Shown: piece after piece, positions 9,766 through 19,271 of the stretch
Layout: each line of letters begins with the position of its first letter
How positions within the stretch are numbered: the first letter of the stretch is position 1
From: CALJFL01 sp047633055
Lineage (GTDB): Bacteria; Pseudomonadota; Gammaproteobacteria; Pseudomonadales; Halieaceae
DNA length: 64,000 nucleotides
NCBI GenBank assembly: GCA_047633055.1
Contig: JBLIEI010000002.1
Span: 57,682-121,681, forward strand
Direction of reading: 5' to 3'
The notes under the pieces: generated by a model
Databases searched by the model: none
Told to the model about the DNA's origin: nothing
Seen by the model: the letters and a program-made list of their open reading frames with translations, nothing else
Program-made: the position numbers and the translations under genes

Positions 9766-10398
9766 TCAGCTTGGCCGACACAAAATCATAGTCCAAGGCA
9801 AAGGCGTTCGAATCTCTACGATATTGAAATATTTGGAAGCTAAACCCACAAATTGATTGGTAGACCAATGTTGAATATGCCCTGGAGTGTTCCCCAAAGA
9901 ACTGATGTATTTAAATCTAACCAAATTCAATGCACACCATACTGGCTCCCTAGGGACACTAAGAATTACGTTTCTACTCCCTAGCGCCTTCAATGCCCTA
10001 AATGCCTCTTCGGGGTTTTCAAGATGCTCCATCACCTCGCAGCACACGATCAAATCGGCGCCATCAATATTTGGGAGTAGATCATAAATGCTCTTCGCCT
10101 CAAATAGGTTTGTCGCCAGACCTGCTTCCTCAGCGTTCTCGCGAGCAATCTCTATCACTTTTTCGGAAAAATCTGATCCGCGCGCTGCTATACCACGGCT
10201 GTTCCATTCTTTGACCCAGTAGCCCTCTCCACACCCTACCTCGTGGATCGAGGTTGGATTTGCTTTGTCGACCAACTCATCAAGAGCATTGTGAAACCCT
10301 GCCATTATCTTCCTGACAATGGGGTTTGTGGATCCATATTTATCGTAGGTATTACCTACGACTATACCGTCTTCTTTGAGCCCTTCAGAAACTTTCAT
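9766..10398 (-). CDS. SAM-dependent class I methyltransferase
   Basis: 210 residues. Motif I is EVGCGEGYW at about residue 55, the acidic residue of motif II falls near ARGSDFS, and GADLIVCCEVMEHLENPEEA gives the class I motif IV/post-IV region. The C-terminus (TPLPWTMILC) is a common ending of the methyltransferases found in LPS and capsule loci. It lies 47 bases downstream of the GT2 gene in the same orientation. The likely substrate is a nucleotide sugar or a lipid-linked glycan, which cannot be narrowed from the sequence. Confidence 0.82.
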   Translation of the reverse strand: MKVSEGLKEDGIVVGNTYDKYGSTNPIVRKIMAGFHNALDELVDKANPTSIHEVGCGEGYWVKEWNSRGIAARGSDFSEKVIEIARENAEEAGLATNLFEAKSIYDLLPNIDGADLIVCCEVMEHLENPEEAFRALKALGSRNVILSVPREPVWCALNLVRFKYISSLGNTPGHIQHWSTNQFVGLASKYFNIVEIRTPLPWTMILCRPS

Positions 10399-10445
10399 AC
10401 CCTCATGCCCTCATACCCATAATTTGCCGTTCTCAGATATCGGAA

Positions 10446-11375
10446 TCAGTCTTGATTCAACTTCAGTCGTATTTCTTCCAGCAATTTTCTATTCACTGAT
10501 AACAAGTCGGCAACAAAAGCTATCAAACCAGCCTGCAGTGCCATGCCTAACAATGCACCAGACAACACCACTGACTGAACATATCCACCTCCTTCGCCTG
10601 CAATATAGTAATATAGAAAGCGAAAACCAAGAGCAGCTCCAGTCAAAGCCAATATCGCAGCAAGTGACATGAAGAATTTGAATGGTTGATAGACTACAAA
10701 TATTCTAATAATAGTAATTACAGACCGCTGAATGTAGTCAGGAATACTCGACAATAGTCGTGATGGCCGTAAGTCTGCATTCGTTCTAATTGGCACCGAA
10801 GTGATGGCAATATTTCTCTGACCAGTCTGAATAATCGTCTCTAAGGTATAGGTGTAATCGCTATAGACATTTAACTGCTTGGCGCAAGTTCTCGATACTG
10901 CTCTAAAACCACTTGGAGCATCAGGAACGTCTGTGCCGCTAGCCATTCTCACTACCCAGGAGCCAAGTCTTTGCAATAGTTTTTTGGTGGGTGAGAAATG
11001 CTCAGTTTGGCTTATTGGTCGTTCGCCAATTACATATTCAGCGGAGCCATCGAGTATAGGTTGCGTCAGCTTGGGAATATCCGCCGCCTCATACTGATTA
11101 TCTGCATCAGTATTAACGATAACATCTGCGCCTTGCTTCAAACACTCCTGGATACCGGCCATGAAGCCCTTAGCTAGTCCCTTATTGTGGCGAAATTCAA
11201 CGACATGATCTACTCCGCACTCTCTGGCTATTTTAACCGTATCGTCGGTACTACCATCATTGATTACTAACCACTCAACAGAATCAAACCCCGCAACCTC
11301 TCTCGGCAGAGCCCCCAGTGCGATAGCAAGGGTATCTGCCTCGTTGTAACAAGGTATTTGAATGATCAGCTTCAA
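10446..11375 (-). CDS. GT2 polyprenyl-phosphate glycosyltransferase with C-terminal membrane anchor
   Basis: 309 residues. The N-terminal GT-A domain has IQIPCYNEADTLAIAL, NDGSTDDT, EFRHNKGLAKGFMAG and NTDADNQY, the hallmarks of DPM1-like enzymes that make polyprenyl-phosphate sugars. Two hydrophobic segments near residues 230-250 and 265-290 anchor it in the membrane, followed by a short basic tail. The start codon overlaps the ugd stop (ATGA), so the two are translationally coupled. Such enzymes supply a lipid-phosphate sugar to GT-C transferases; the unknown polytopic proteins nearby could be the users (inference). Confidence 0.87.
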   Translation of the reverse strand: MKLIIQIPCYNEADTLAIALGALPREVAGFDSVEWLVINDGSTDDTVKIARECGVDHVVEFRHNKGLAKGFMAGIQECLKQGADVIVNTDADNQYEAADIPKLTQPILDGSAEYVIGERPISQTEHFSPTKKLLQRLGSWVVRMASGTDVPDAPSGFRAVSRTCAKQLNVYSDYTYTLETIIQTGQRNIAITSVPIRTNADLRPSRLLSSIPDYIQRSVITIIRIFVVYQPFKFFMSLAAILALTGAALGFRFLYYYIAGEGGGYVQSVVLSGALLGMALQAGLIAFVADLLSVNRKLLEEIRLKLNQD

Positions 11376-12730
11376 AGCGCCGCACCCTCTTTCAGCTGCA
11401 CAAGTGGATTCCCACGCCCAATAGCGTAGTACTCAATACCAAGCGCTCCCATGTGCACAGGGTCATACAGATTTCGACCATCTATGATAACTGGGTTCTT
11501 CAGCCTGGTCTTCACTGCCTCGAAATCAGGCGACCAGAATGCCTTCCACTCTGTGCAGATCAGCAGGCAGTCGGCTCCATCGAGTGCCGATTCTTTGGAA
11601 TCGACGATGGCCAAATCTTTACGTACGCGATATCGTGACTGACAGGCGGCTCCTGCTTGCGGATCAAAAGCCTGAACACTTCCACCGCGAGCGAATATTC
11701 CATCCATTAACGCAATACTCGGGGCTTCGCGGATATCATCGGTATTGGGCTTAAAGGACAATCCCCACACGGCGAACGTCATGCCTGTGAAGTCAGCGCC
11801 GAAACGGCGCAGCAGCTTTTCGAGTAACTTTTCTTTCTGTAGTCTATTGGTCTCATGGACCGCGCTCACAATATTGGCCTTATAGCCATATTCGGAGGCG
11901 AGATACTCGAGAGCGCGCACATCTTTAGGGAAGCAGGAACCCCCGTAGCCACACCCTGGGTAGATAAACTGAAAACCAATTCTGGGATCGGAGCCTATGC
12001 CTCGTCGAACTTCTTCAATATCGGCTCCTACCTCCTCAGCCAAATTAGCCATCTCGTTCATGAAGCTGATTTTTGTGGCCAAGAACGCATTAGCCGCATA
12101 CTTGGTCAACTCAGCGCTACGCAAATCCATTGCAAGTATCTTTTCATGATTGCGATTGAAGGCCTGATAAATAAAACGAAGATCAGCAAGTGCTTTATCA
12201 GAGTCTGTGCCTATGATGATTCGGTCTGGCTTTTGACCATCACTAACGGCAGAACCCTCTTTCAAAAATTCCGGGTTTGACGCAACGTCTACCTCTAAAT
12301 GCTTTCCTCGGCCGCGCAAAGCAGATTCGCATGCCTCACGAACGTTCTCGGCTGTGCCAACCGGCACCGTCGATTTAGTTACCACCAGCTTGCGCTCGTT
12401 CATATGGCGCCCAATGTCTGTGGCGACCTGGAGCACATAACTTAAGTCAGCAGAGCCATCTTGAGCAGAAGGCGTTCCTACACAAATGAACAGTGCGTCA
12501 CTCTCTTCTACCGCTCTTTGTGTGTCAGATGTAAATGAGAGCAGACCACTCTCTTGGCCACTTCTAAGCAGGGGCTCCAATCCCGGCTCATAGAATGGTA
12601 ATTCACCTTTATTGAGGCGCTCAATTCGCTGCTGATCAACATCCATGCAGAGAACCTGGTGCCCTACATCGGCAAATATTGCGGACTGCACCAAGCCGAC
12701 ATAGCCACTGCCAAAAATACTGATCTTCAT
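11372..12730 (-). CDS. ugd: UDP-glucose 6-dehydrogenase (Pseudomonas-type), copy 1
   Basis: 452 residues of the UDP-glucose/GDP-mannose dehydrogenase family. NAD-binding GSGYVGLVQ lies at residues 7-15, the active-site Cys is in GCGYGGSCFPKD, and the C-terminal UDP-binding domain is complete (WGLSFKPNTDDIREAP). The enzyme oxidises UDP-glucose to UDP-glucuronate, a precursor of acidic polysaccharides. It is the first gene of a minus-strand group with a GT2 (4-base overlap) and a methyltransferase. A close paralogue is at 21.6 kb, and two broken, more distant relatives are at 46.8 and 51.6 kb. A related nucleotide-sugar substrate cannot be excluded. Confidence 0.88.
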   Translation of the reverse strand: MKISIFGSGYVGLVQSAIFADVGHQVLCMDVDQQRIERLNKGELPFYEPGLEPLLRSGQESGLLSFTSDTQRAVEESDALFICVGTPSAQDGSADLSYVLQVATDIGRHMNERKLVVTKSTVPVGTAENVREACESALRGRGKHLEVDVASNPEFLKEGSAVSDGQKPDRIIIGTDSDKALADLRFIYQAFNRNHEKILAMDLRSAELTKYAANAFLATKISFMNEMANLAEEVGADIEEVRRGIGSDPRIGFQFIYPGCGYGGSCFPKDVRALEYLASEYGYKANIVSAVHETNRLQKEKLLEKLLRRFGADFTGMTFAVWGLSFKPNTDDIREAPSIALMDGIFARGGSVQAFDPQAGAACQSRYRVRKDLAIVDSKESALDGADCLLICTEWKAFWSPDFEAVKTRLKNPVIIDGRNLYDPVHMGALGIEYYAIGRGNPLVQLKEGAAL

Positions 12731-12865
12731 GTCTCATTAATCCAAAAGAATGCAAGTGTTCTTTATAAGCCACGCTCTAGGCAGAAACTGACGACCCCCT
12801 AACGACTCTTTCGAAGGGTTCACGCCCCATTGGAAAGAATCCAGCAAGTCAAAAACGCGGCCACT

Positions 12866-13216
12866 TTACTCCATTGCTACTCTAACATCGAAGCGAGGTC
12901 CAAATCCCTTGGAACACTCAATATAGTTGGCTAACCTTAGCATATTGATATGGATATTTAGGTTCAGGCCTCTGCGCATGCATGGCTCTCTTACAAAGTC
13001 ATCTACATAGAAAGCCATCACACTCGCGACGGTAATTTGGTGTGCCACGCCAAGTTTCCAAGCATCACTAACACCCCCCGTCCAATGGCGCTTTACCATT
13101 GAGGCTCTTTCTTCAAACATAAAACCCCCTAGAAGGGATACCGCATATAGCCACGCTCGCTCTGCATGCACCAAGTCCAGAGTCGGGCTGATCAAAACTG
13201 GCCATTCAGGTGTCAT
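12866..13216 (-). pseudogene. C-terminal remnant of a GT2-type glycosyltransferase
   Basis: The frame (about 116 codons) matches only the C-terminal third of the GT2 remnant at 16.4-17.1 kb: both carry D-L-x-H-[AS]-E-R-A-W-L-[YH]-A-[VL]-S-L-L-G followed by FDERASM/FEERASM and an SDAW/TDAW segment. The catalytic GT-A half is missing. It directly follows a collapsed FAD-oxidoreductase gene, as the plus-strand relative does, so this is the decayed second copy of that gene pair. No function is expected. Confidence 0.78.
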
Positions 13217-13249
13217 CTAGCGCCATGAAAGTGACTTAAAAACCGCATT

Positions 13250-13666
13250 TTATAACGTAACCGTTAGAAACTGCATCCCAAACTTTAATAGCTCCGGAAT
13301 GATTGAATTAATCGCCTCAAGAGCCTCCTGAAGGGTCTTCGAGCGGTCGATATTGGCGATCACCTCTGCCAACATCCATGCCGCCTTGATTGGTCTTTCC
13401 GATCGTACAACTTGGGCACCAGGGCAAGTAAGCTCGACCAGGGCGATACGGTACATAGTCGCCATAGGCAAGTAACAGGTGGTATGTGTGCCTGAGCAGG
13501 GTTGTGAAAGCCAATCGTAGCCTTCCAGCGCCACATACACGGATTTCTGAAATTAACCCAACTGAGCATCCGGACGCTCGCTTCGCTCAAACAGCGCTAC
13601 GGTGTAACCTGGCTGGGCTAACTCTAATGCGATTATATAACCAGCGGCGCGGGCCCCGAGAACTCA
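13250..13666 (-). pseudogene. FAD-dependent oxidoreductase remnant with internal deletion
   Basis: At the 5' end (about 13664-13560) the minus strand encodes VLGARAAGYIIALELAQPG followed by VALFERSER, an N-terminal Rossmann dinucleotide-binding motif. After a stop it jumps straight to the C-terminal portion, recognised in shifting frames by WRWKATIGF and YGDYVPYRPGRAYLPW, both shared with the plus-strand copy at 15.5-16.4 kb. The last part keeps a helical tail absent from that copy. Stops and frame changes make it a dead gene. Together with 12866-13216 it is an inverted, degraded duplicate of the 15.5-17.1 kb pair. Confidence 0.78.
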
Positions 13667-13810
13667 GACATCATACGATCTATTCAAACGACTGCTCACC
13701 GGTTATCGGGAGACTAAACTTAAGACTGAACTGGTTTCGTACACACGTATCTCGAAGCATTTAATGTTTGATATAACTACCTCTGATCCGACTGATTAGG
13801 CCCTACCACC

Positions 13811-14521
13811 TTATTGATTTAAAGTACTCCCATAGCATTCGAGCACCACACCCGTCTCTCCAGCCGCTGCTATCCGCCCTTCGTCAATCCAAATCGCACG
13901 ATCACACAAGGCAGCTATTTGTGATTCTGAGTGCGAAACTAAAACTACAGTTTGCTCGCCGGTTAGCCGCTCTTTCATGGCAGCGAGCGCCTTGGTACGA
14001 AAGCCGGCGTCTCCGACACTCAATATTTCGTCCACCAATAGAATATCAACGTGTGTGACGAGAGCGGTAGTAAATCCTAGGCGAGACCTCATACCTGTTG
14101 AGTAGGTCTTTACGGGCTCTTCAAATGAGTCACCTAATTCCGAAAATTCCTTAATATCCTCGAGAAAGCTTAACGCCTGCTTCCTGGTCGACCCCTGTAG
14201 CATGGCCGACAATAGCGCGTTGTCGCGCCCCGTCAGGTCGTACCTAAACCCGAGACCTATTGTTAATAGTGACGATGACTTTGACTTATCCTGACGTACG
14301 GTGCCACTGGTTGGCGCCAGTATACCGGCCATCAATTGAAGCATGGTCGTTTTACCCACACCATTTCTTCCGATGACACCCAGAGTTTCGCCCTCGAATA
14401 ACTCCAGCGAGATATCATCGAGGACATTGTGCACACCCTGATCGAAATGCGTGCGCTTTGACCGATAGCTCAACGTGACATGGTCCAGCTCCAACACCAC
14501 TTTTGGTGGCGGAATACTCAC
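13811..14521 (-). CDS. wzt: ABC polysaccharide exporter ATPase Wzt/KpsT type, copy 1
   Basis: 236 residues. Walker A GRNGVGKTT at residues 51-59, signature TYSTGMRSRLGF, Walker B ILLVDE followed by ILSVGDAGF, and H-loop VLVSHSESQ are all present. The length corresponds to the short ATPases without a C-terminal carbohydrate-binding domain. Its start overlaps the wzm stop by four bases. With the permease it drives export of a finished, lipid-linked polysaccharide across the inner membrane. A second intact copy lies at 23.8 kb and a truncated one at 5.7 kb. Confidence 0.9.
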   Translation of the reverse strand: MSIPPPKVVLELDHVTLSYRSKRTHFDQGVHNVLDDISLELFEGETLGVIGRNGVGKTTMLQLMAGILAPTSGTVRQDKSKSSSLLTIGLGFRYDLTGRDNALLSAMLQGSTRKQALSFLEDIKEFSELGDSFEEPVKTYSTGMRSRLGFTTALVTHVDILLVDEILSVGDAGFRTKALAAMKERLTGEQTVVLVSHSESQIAALCDRAIWIDEGRIAAAGETGVVLECYGSTLNQ

Positions 14522-15294
14522 GCAGTCATCGCCTTCAGGGCAAGATACTGACCCGACCGATTAATAGCCCATACAATTGCCGCTAACAGCAACAACCAGC
14601 CTATACCGAGAATGGCTAAATGGCTCAGATCGGGTGTGGCCTGATACATAAATATTTGCCGGTAACAGTCCAGAATAAACGCCAGCGGATTGAACGTTAA
14701 CACAAGGCTAGTCATTTCGGGGTCGGCCAAAGCGTGCACATCCCAGAATAGACCGGAGGTAAACATGAGGAATATCATGCCCAAGGAAATCAACATACTA
14801 AAATCGCGAACCACACAGACCAGAGCAGCGCCGACCAGGGAACAGGCTACTATCATCAAATAGTTCACGATAATCACGGGTATGAGCCACAGCCATGTGA
14901 CAGACACGGAGTAGCCATAAAAAATGAGTACGGCGATTAACAACGCGAATACCGCCACCTGTTTATACAAGCCTTCCTGAACGATGGCCATCGGGAAGAG
15001 TGTCTTCGTTATATTGATTTTGCCGATCAACCCCTTGTTACCGACAATGCTATTCGAAGCTTGGGTCACAGATTTGGAAAACCAAATAAATGGAAGTTTT
15101 CCGCACATCAAAAATATCAGGAAGTCGGCCCGCTTGGAATCAAGGATTACGTTAAAAACTACATAAAAAACAAGCACATACAGCAAAGGCTCCAGAATCC
15201 ACCAAATGTACCCCAGATAATATTTTGATGCATCAGCGCGAAGTGACATTCGCGCCATGGAATCAACCAAGCTTAAGTATTGGGTGGGCGGCAT
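14518..15294 (-). CDS. wzm: ABC polysaccharide exporter permease Wzm/KpsM type, copy 1
   Basis: 258 residues with six predicted membrane helices, opening with an amphipathic stretch (MARMSLRADASKYYLGYIWW) typical of ABC-2 polysaccharide permeases. The FTSGLFWDVHAL segment and the NPLAFILDCYRQ region between the last helices are family features. It is translated together with wzt. About 240 bases upstream the divergent FAD-oxidoreductase pseudogene begins; promoters for both strands probably lie in that gap, but none could be assigned. Confidence 0.88.
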   Translation of the reverse strand: MPPTQYLSLVDSMARMSLRADASKYYLGYIWWILEPLLYVLVFYVVFNVILDSKRADFLIFLMCGKLPFIWFSKSVTQASNSIVGNKGLIGKINITKTLFPMAIVQEGLYKQVAVFALLIAVLIFYGYSVSVTWLWLIPVIIVNYLMIVACSLVGAALVCVVRDFSMLISLGMIFLMFTSGLFWDVHALADPEMTSLVLTFNPLAFILDCYRQIFMYQATPDLSHLAILGIGWLLLLAAIVWAINRSGQYLALKAMTA

Positions 15295-15533
15295 AGTCGG
15301 GCAGTCATATTAGGTACGATAGGTGAGCGGTAGATTGTATCAACAAATTGTGGTCGTAAGGGTATACCGAGCGGGTCCAAGCCCAAATTCCTGCGCAACT
15401 CAGACAGATCTGTTCGAGACATCCCGAGCCGGATTGAACTTACCCTGAATATTTCTGACCGCAGTGTTACCTATTTGAGAGTATCGAACGTAAAATTCCC
15501 CATCGAAATTTTGGCTGACCCAGCAAAGGAACC

Positions 15534-16415
15534 ATGAATAAAAAGCACGGCGTCACGGTATTAGGAGCGGGACTGGCCGGGTGTTCAACCGCACTTAAAT
15601 TGGCCCAACTCGGCTATAGCGTGCTGTTGATCGACAAAAGTTAGTATCCGGTATCAGGTGCCAGCCGACACAACGAGGGTAAGCTGCATCTGGGCTATCT
15701 CTATGCAGCGGACCCCGAGCACAAGACCTATCGGAAAATCCTCGAAGGTTCGTTACAGTTCCTGGATCTGAACCAACATCTCACTGGCGTGTCGCCGACA
15801 CAGATTCCGCGGTCGGAGCCGTTTTTCTACGCAATACCGGCGGGTTCACAGCTTAGTGTTGAACAGATTTACAAACACTTCGCCAAGGTTGACGAATATG
15901 TGGCCTCCCACGTTGACCATACCAGTCATATACAGCTTTAACCCGTTCTGCCTGCTGACGGAACCATGGTGGCAGGGGTTTTTAGTGATGAAATTCAGGC
16001 TGTAATCCAAACGTCGGAAATTGCGATTGACCCGAACTATGTCGCCAGTATTTATGGAGCCGCTGTACTGGCTGAACCCTTGATTGACTTCCTGGGCGGA
16101 CACGAGGTGACGACGGTGAAAGACAGCGGAGGCGCCTATAACATTAATGCCCAGAGCGCTGAGGGAGCGATTCGGATTGAAGCACAGGCGGTGGACAATT
16201 GCCTGTGGGAAAACCGCCTGCACATCGACGCGCTCGTTGGATTGACATCATCAATGCCCAGGCTTTGGCGCTGGAAGGCGACCCTCTCATTCGAAACTCC
16301 GTCGACGCTATCAGCGCCACCAACAACCCTATTACTTGGCCCCTATGGCGACTATGTTCCGTACAGTTCCGGGCGATCCTATCTGTCCTGGTACCCGTCA
16401 TGCCTAGTCGGCATC
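15534..16415 (+). pseudogene. FAD-dependent oxidoreductase, broken by two stop codons and 3' deletion
   Basis: The ATG at 15534 follows a good ribosome site (AAAGGA). The frame opens with VTVLGAGLAGCSTALKLAQ, a dinucleotide-binding fold, and continues with ASRHNEGKLHLGYLYAADP, a motif of FAD oxidoreductases found in polysaccharide loci. A TAG at 15642-15644 and a TAA at 15939-15941 interrupt the same frame, which otherwise runs on uninterrupted to the YGDYVPYSSGRSYLSWYP motif. The C-terminus is then lost where the sequence passes into GT2 coding sequence at about 16400. The family may act on sugar or lipid intermediates; the reaction is unknown. Confidence 0.82.
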
Positions 16416-17128
16416 ACATTGCACGTGGGGCAACAGTCATTTGCTCTGACCAGCACATGCTGGACGATACTGCGATTCAGCTCAAGGAGCGTTATCGAAA
16501 TCAGCCGCCGGTAAAAGTAATATGCAATGAGTCTGGCGGCAATTGGGTCAGCAATGTGAATTTGTTGATCGAGGCGACTACAATGAGCTTGTTTCGAATC
16601 ATTCCCCACGACGATACAGTCGACAGCAGCGCCAGCGAGTTCCTGGCTGAAACGCTGCGCTCAACGCCAGATGCGGTTCTTTGCCATGGTTACGTAAGAG
16701 CTGAGGATATCGATGGGATTCGACTTCCGCTGCGTGATGAGCCCAATTTTCCTCTCAGGCCTTTGTCCGCACCCGATATGTTCTCAATGGGGCATTTTTG
16801 GCAGGGTTTGTTCAATGGCTCTTTCAAGGCCCTGATGCGCCGCGAACCAACACCCAAAGGGATGTTGCTTATTCGGCCCACCAAAGATCTGATTCACTCC
16901 GAAAGGGCCTGGCTGCATGCGCTATCACTGCTAGGAGAGCTTGTGTTCGACGAGCGCGCATCCATGCGCAAGCGGTACTGGTCAGGAAGCCTCACCGACG
17001 CCTGGAACCCGGATAATTCTCACTACAAAAGTGCAGTAGGCGTAATGATCTCCTACGTCGATGATATTATTTCTAATGAGGAGCAGAAAAGACGATTGCA
17101 CTTCAATCTTTATTTCAATTTACTATAA
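16400..17128 (+). pseudogene. GT2-type glycosyltransferase lacking its N-terminal strand
   Basis: From the ATG at 16400 the frame is open for 242 codons. CSDQHMLDDTAIQLKERY and FRIIPHDDTVD correspond to the donor-binding and DxD regions of a GT-A fold, and the C-terminal part carries the SERAWLHALSLLG block shared with the remnant at 12.9 kb. The usual first beta strand and roughly the first 25-30 residues are absent because a deletion fused this gene to the end of the FAD-oxidoreductase gene. It may still be translated but is unlikely to bind a nucleotide sugar correctly. Confidence 0.68.
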
Positions 17129-17295
17129 TGCGTAAATGGGCCGAATGATGCACTGGAGCCACGACCTGTTTTCGATGAACTGACACCAACGCGCTCCCGG
17201 CCTTTATAGCTCCGCTAGAATGCTCTTGTGCTACGATATATCGAGATCTACACAAAACATAATTTACCCAAAATATTGGGAAAAGGGAGCTTGGG

Positions 17296-17844
17296 ATGAC
17301 CATGGAAACGCAAAAGGACAGCCAACTCGTTGACCGCGATTGGAATATCCTTCAGAAAGCGATCGATGGCGTCGTGATTAAGGAAATTCGCCATGTGCCG
17401 CGCGATCACGGTGTTATCACTGAAATGTATCGCACCGAATGGGACCCTACCGGTCTACCAGTACTTCAAACGTACCAATCTCGCCTATATCCTGGAGCGA
17501 TTGGAGCATGGAGCTGCCATGCCCAAAGCATTGATCGACTGTTTGTGAGCAGTGGCCATATAAAAGCGGTCCTTTACGATGGTCGCGAGCAGAGTCCAAC
17601 TTATGGAATGGTCAATGAGTTTCACTTGGGCGATCGCCGACCAGCATTCCTGGTACTACCCACCGGAATTTGGCATGGCCTACAAAATCTCGGGGACTGC
17701 GACTCAATGGTTATCAATTTCCCCACACTTGCTTACCAATACGAAGATCCCGATCACTTTCGGCTGCCAATGGATACGCCAGACATACCTTACGTTTGGA
17801 ATACGGCCCGGGGTACTCGTGGCCGAGCAGCACCCAGCGACTGA
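17296..17844 (+). CDS. dTDP-4-dehydrorhamnose 3,5-epimerase-like cupin
   Basis: 182 residues with the RmlC jelly-roll layout: a basic substrate-binding strand (EIRHVPRDHGVITEMYRTEW), WSCHAQSIDRLFVSSGHIKA with the conserved His, then an FLVLPTGIWHGLQNLG strand. This variant family is often annotated as a dTDP-4-dehydrorhamnose epimerase-related protein and found among sugar genes without rmlA/B/D beside it, as here. The exact nucleotide-sugar substrate is uncertain. The ATG at 17296 has GGGAG upstream; an alternative ATG lies two codons later. It starts about 170 bases after the GT2 remnant. Confidence 0.75.
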   Translation: MTMETQKDSQLVDRDWNILQKAIDGVVIKEIRHVPRDHGVITEMYRTEWDPTGLPVLQTYQSRLYPGAIGAWSCHAQSIDRLFVSSGHIKAVLYDGREQSPTYGMVNEFHLGDRRPAFLVLPTGIWHGLQNLGDCDSMVINFPTLAYQYEDPDHFRLPMDTPDIPYVWNTARGTRGRAAPSD

Positions 17845-17902
17845 ATTCGAGGAACCACAGAAAGTAGCACTTCACGATGTTGCATTTTCCGTGGCCGTCT
17901 AG

Positions 17903-19153
17903 ATGTCAAAGCCCTACGCTACCGTTCTCCTACCTACCCATGACAGCCATGCCACATTACCGCATGCCCTCGCCAGCGGCTGCAATCAAACAATAGAGAA
18001 TATTCAAATACTGGTGGCCTGTGATGGAGCCACCATCAGCGTGCTAGAGGCTGCCAAATCCGCCGCCGCGAAGGATAGCCGCATCACGGTTCTGGATATG
18101 CCCAAAGGGCACAATCGAGGTGGCGAGGCCAGGGCAAAAGCGCTTCGCTTGGCCAAATCGGATCGGATATTTGTCCTCCAAGACGATGACTTATGGTTTC
18201 CTAACCATATAGAACTTCTGGGCGCCGCCCTGGACGATCATGACGTAGCCACCAACAGTCCACTCTCGGTACGTACTTCTGGCAGCGTAGCGACATGGAC
18301 TTGCAACTATAACTTCCCAGATTTTAGGCGGCTGGCGCTCAAAACTGGATTCAAATTGGTGTTTGAGGCCCATTATGCTTTTTCCCTGAAAAGCTATTAT
18401 CAACGCAAGGTGCGATGGGAGCGGATGGAAGCCGCCGGCAATATCAAAAGGCTACTAGATTGCCACTTGGCTGACGCCGCAAGCCGCTGGAATAGCATTT
18501 CACAGGCAACTGCCCTGTCGTTCAAGGGTCCAATTCGCGAGCACATTGACACCCTATCAAGAGCCGATGAAATCGTTCCTTGGGCCAAGCGAATTCAAAG
18601 TGGCCTGACGGGCGAAGATATAGCAGCAACCTCTCAGTGGGGTTCGATGCTTAGATACGCCGCCCACCTCTTCCCACCTATTAAAAATGACACCCTGCAG
18701 AGCTATTTCGAAAAACTGGGGCTGCAGATCGGTGACAGTGGAAATGCAGCAGGCTTGATTAAACTGGATGTTACAGCGGAACAGCATCGCCATTTACAGC
18801 TGTGTTACTCGTTCTTAACGGGTGGAATACTGGATGCTGATTGCTGTGAAGCCGTAATATTGGATTTAATGGAACCTTTTGCCGGGCCCAACCCCCATTG
18901 CTGGAGGGTGGGGCTGAGTATGGAACGCCAATACGGTTTAGATCAGGCAATCCAACTCGTTCGGCGTATGCTGCCTTCTCAAAATATGAGCCAGCAGGTA
19001 TTGGTTAGAGGGCTTTTAACCGCCCTCACATTCAGGGCCCGTCAATTCGAAAGCGCTCTCGAGCAAGTTAAACTTGCGAATTGCGAATCAACCTACTACC
19101 AGGGTTATTTTGAGGAGATTGAAGGTAAGATTATTGAGGAGAGGCTTCGTTAA
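17903..19153 (+). CDS. Glycosyltransferase family 2 with long C-terminal extension
   Basis: 416 residues. The N-terminal 230 residues are GT-A/GT2: YATVLLPTHDSHATLPHAL, CDGATISVLEAA, FVLQDDDLWFPNH (the metal-binding DDD). The remaining roughly 180 residues are soluble and helical and were not assigned to a family; they could be an acceptor-binding or partner domain. It begins 58 bases after the cupin gene and ends convergent with the next gene. Donor and acceptor are unknown. Confidence 0.78.
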   Translation: MSKPYATVLLPTHDSHATLPHALASGCNQTIENIQILVACDGATISVLEAAKSAAAKDSRITVLDMPKGHNRGGEARAKALRLAKSDRIFVLQDDDLWFPNHIELLGAALDDHDVATNSPLSVRTSGSVATWTCNYNFPDFRRLALKTGFKLVFEAHYAFSLKSYYQRKVRWERMEAAGNIKRLLDCHLADAASRWNSISQATALSFKGPIREHIDTLSRADEIVPWAKRIQSGLTGEDIAATSQWGSMLRYAAHLFPPIKNDTLQSYFEKLGLQIGDSGNAAGLIKLDVTAEQHRHLQLCYSFLTGGILDADCCEAVILDLMEPFAGPNPHCWRVGLSMERQYGLDQAIQLVRRMLPSQNMSQQVLVRGLLTALTFRARQFESALEQVKLANCESTYYQGYFEEIEGKIIEERLR

Positions 19154-19271
19154 TCGGGAAAAGTAGATGGCCAAGAAACATGGCATTGGGAGCTGGGCCG
19201 ACCTGGCGCTAAACCACGTTGAGATTGGCCGACCTTGGCTATCGTGCGTTGCAGCCATTGAGCGTCTAGAC

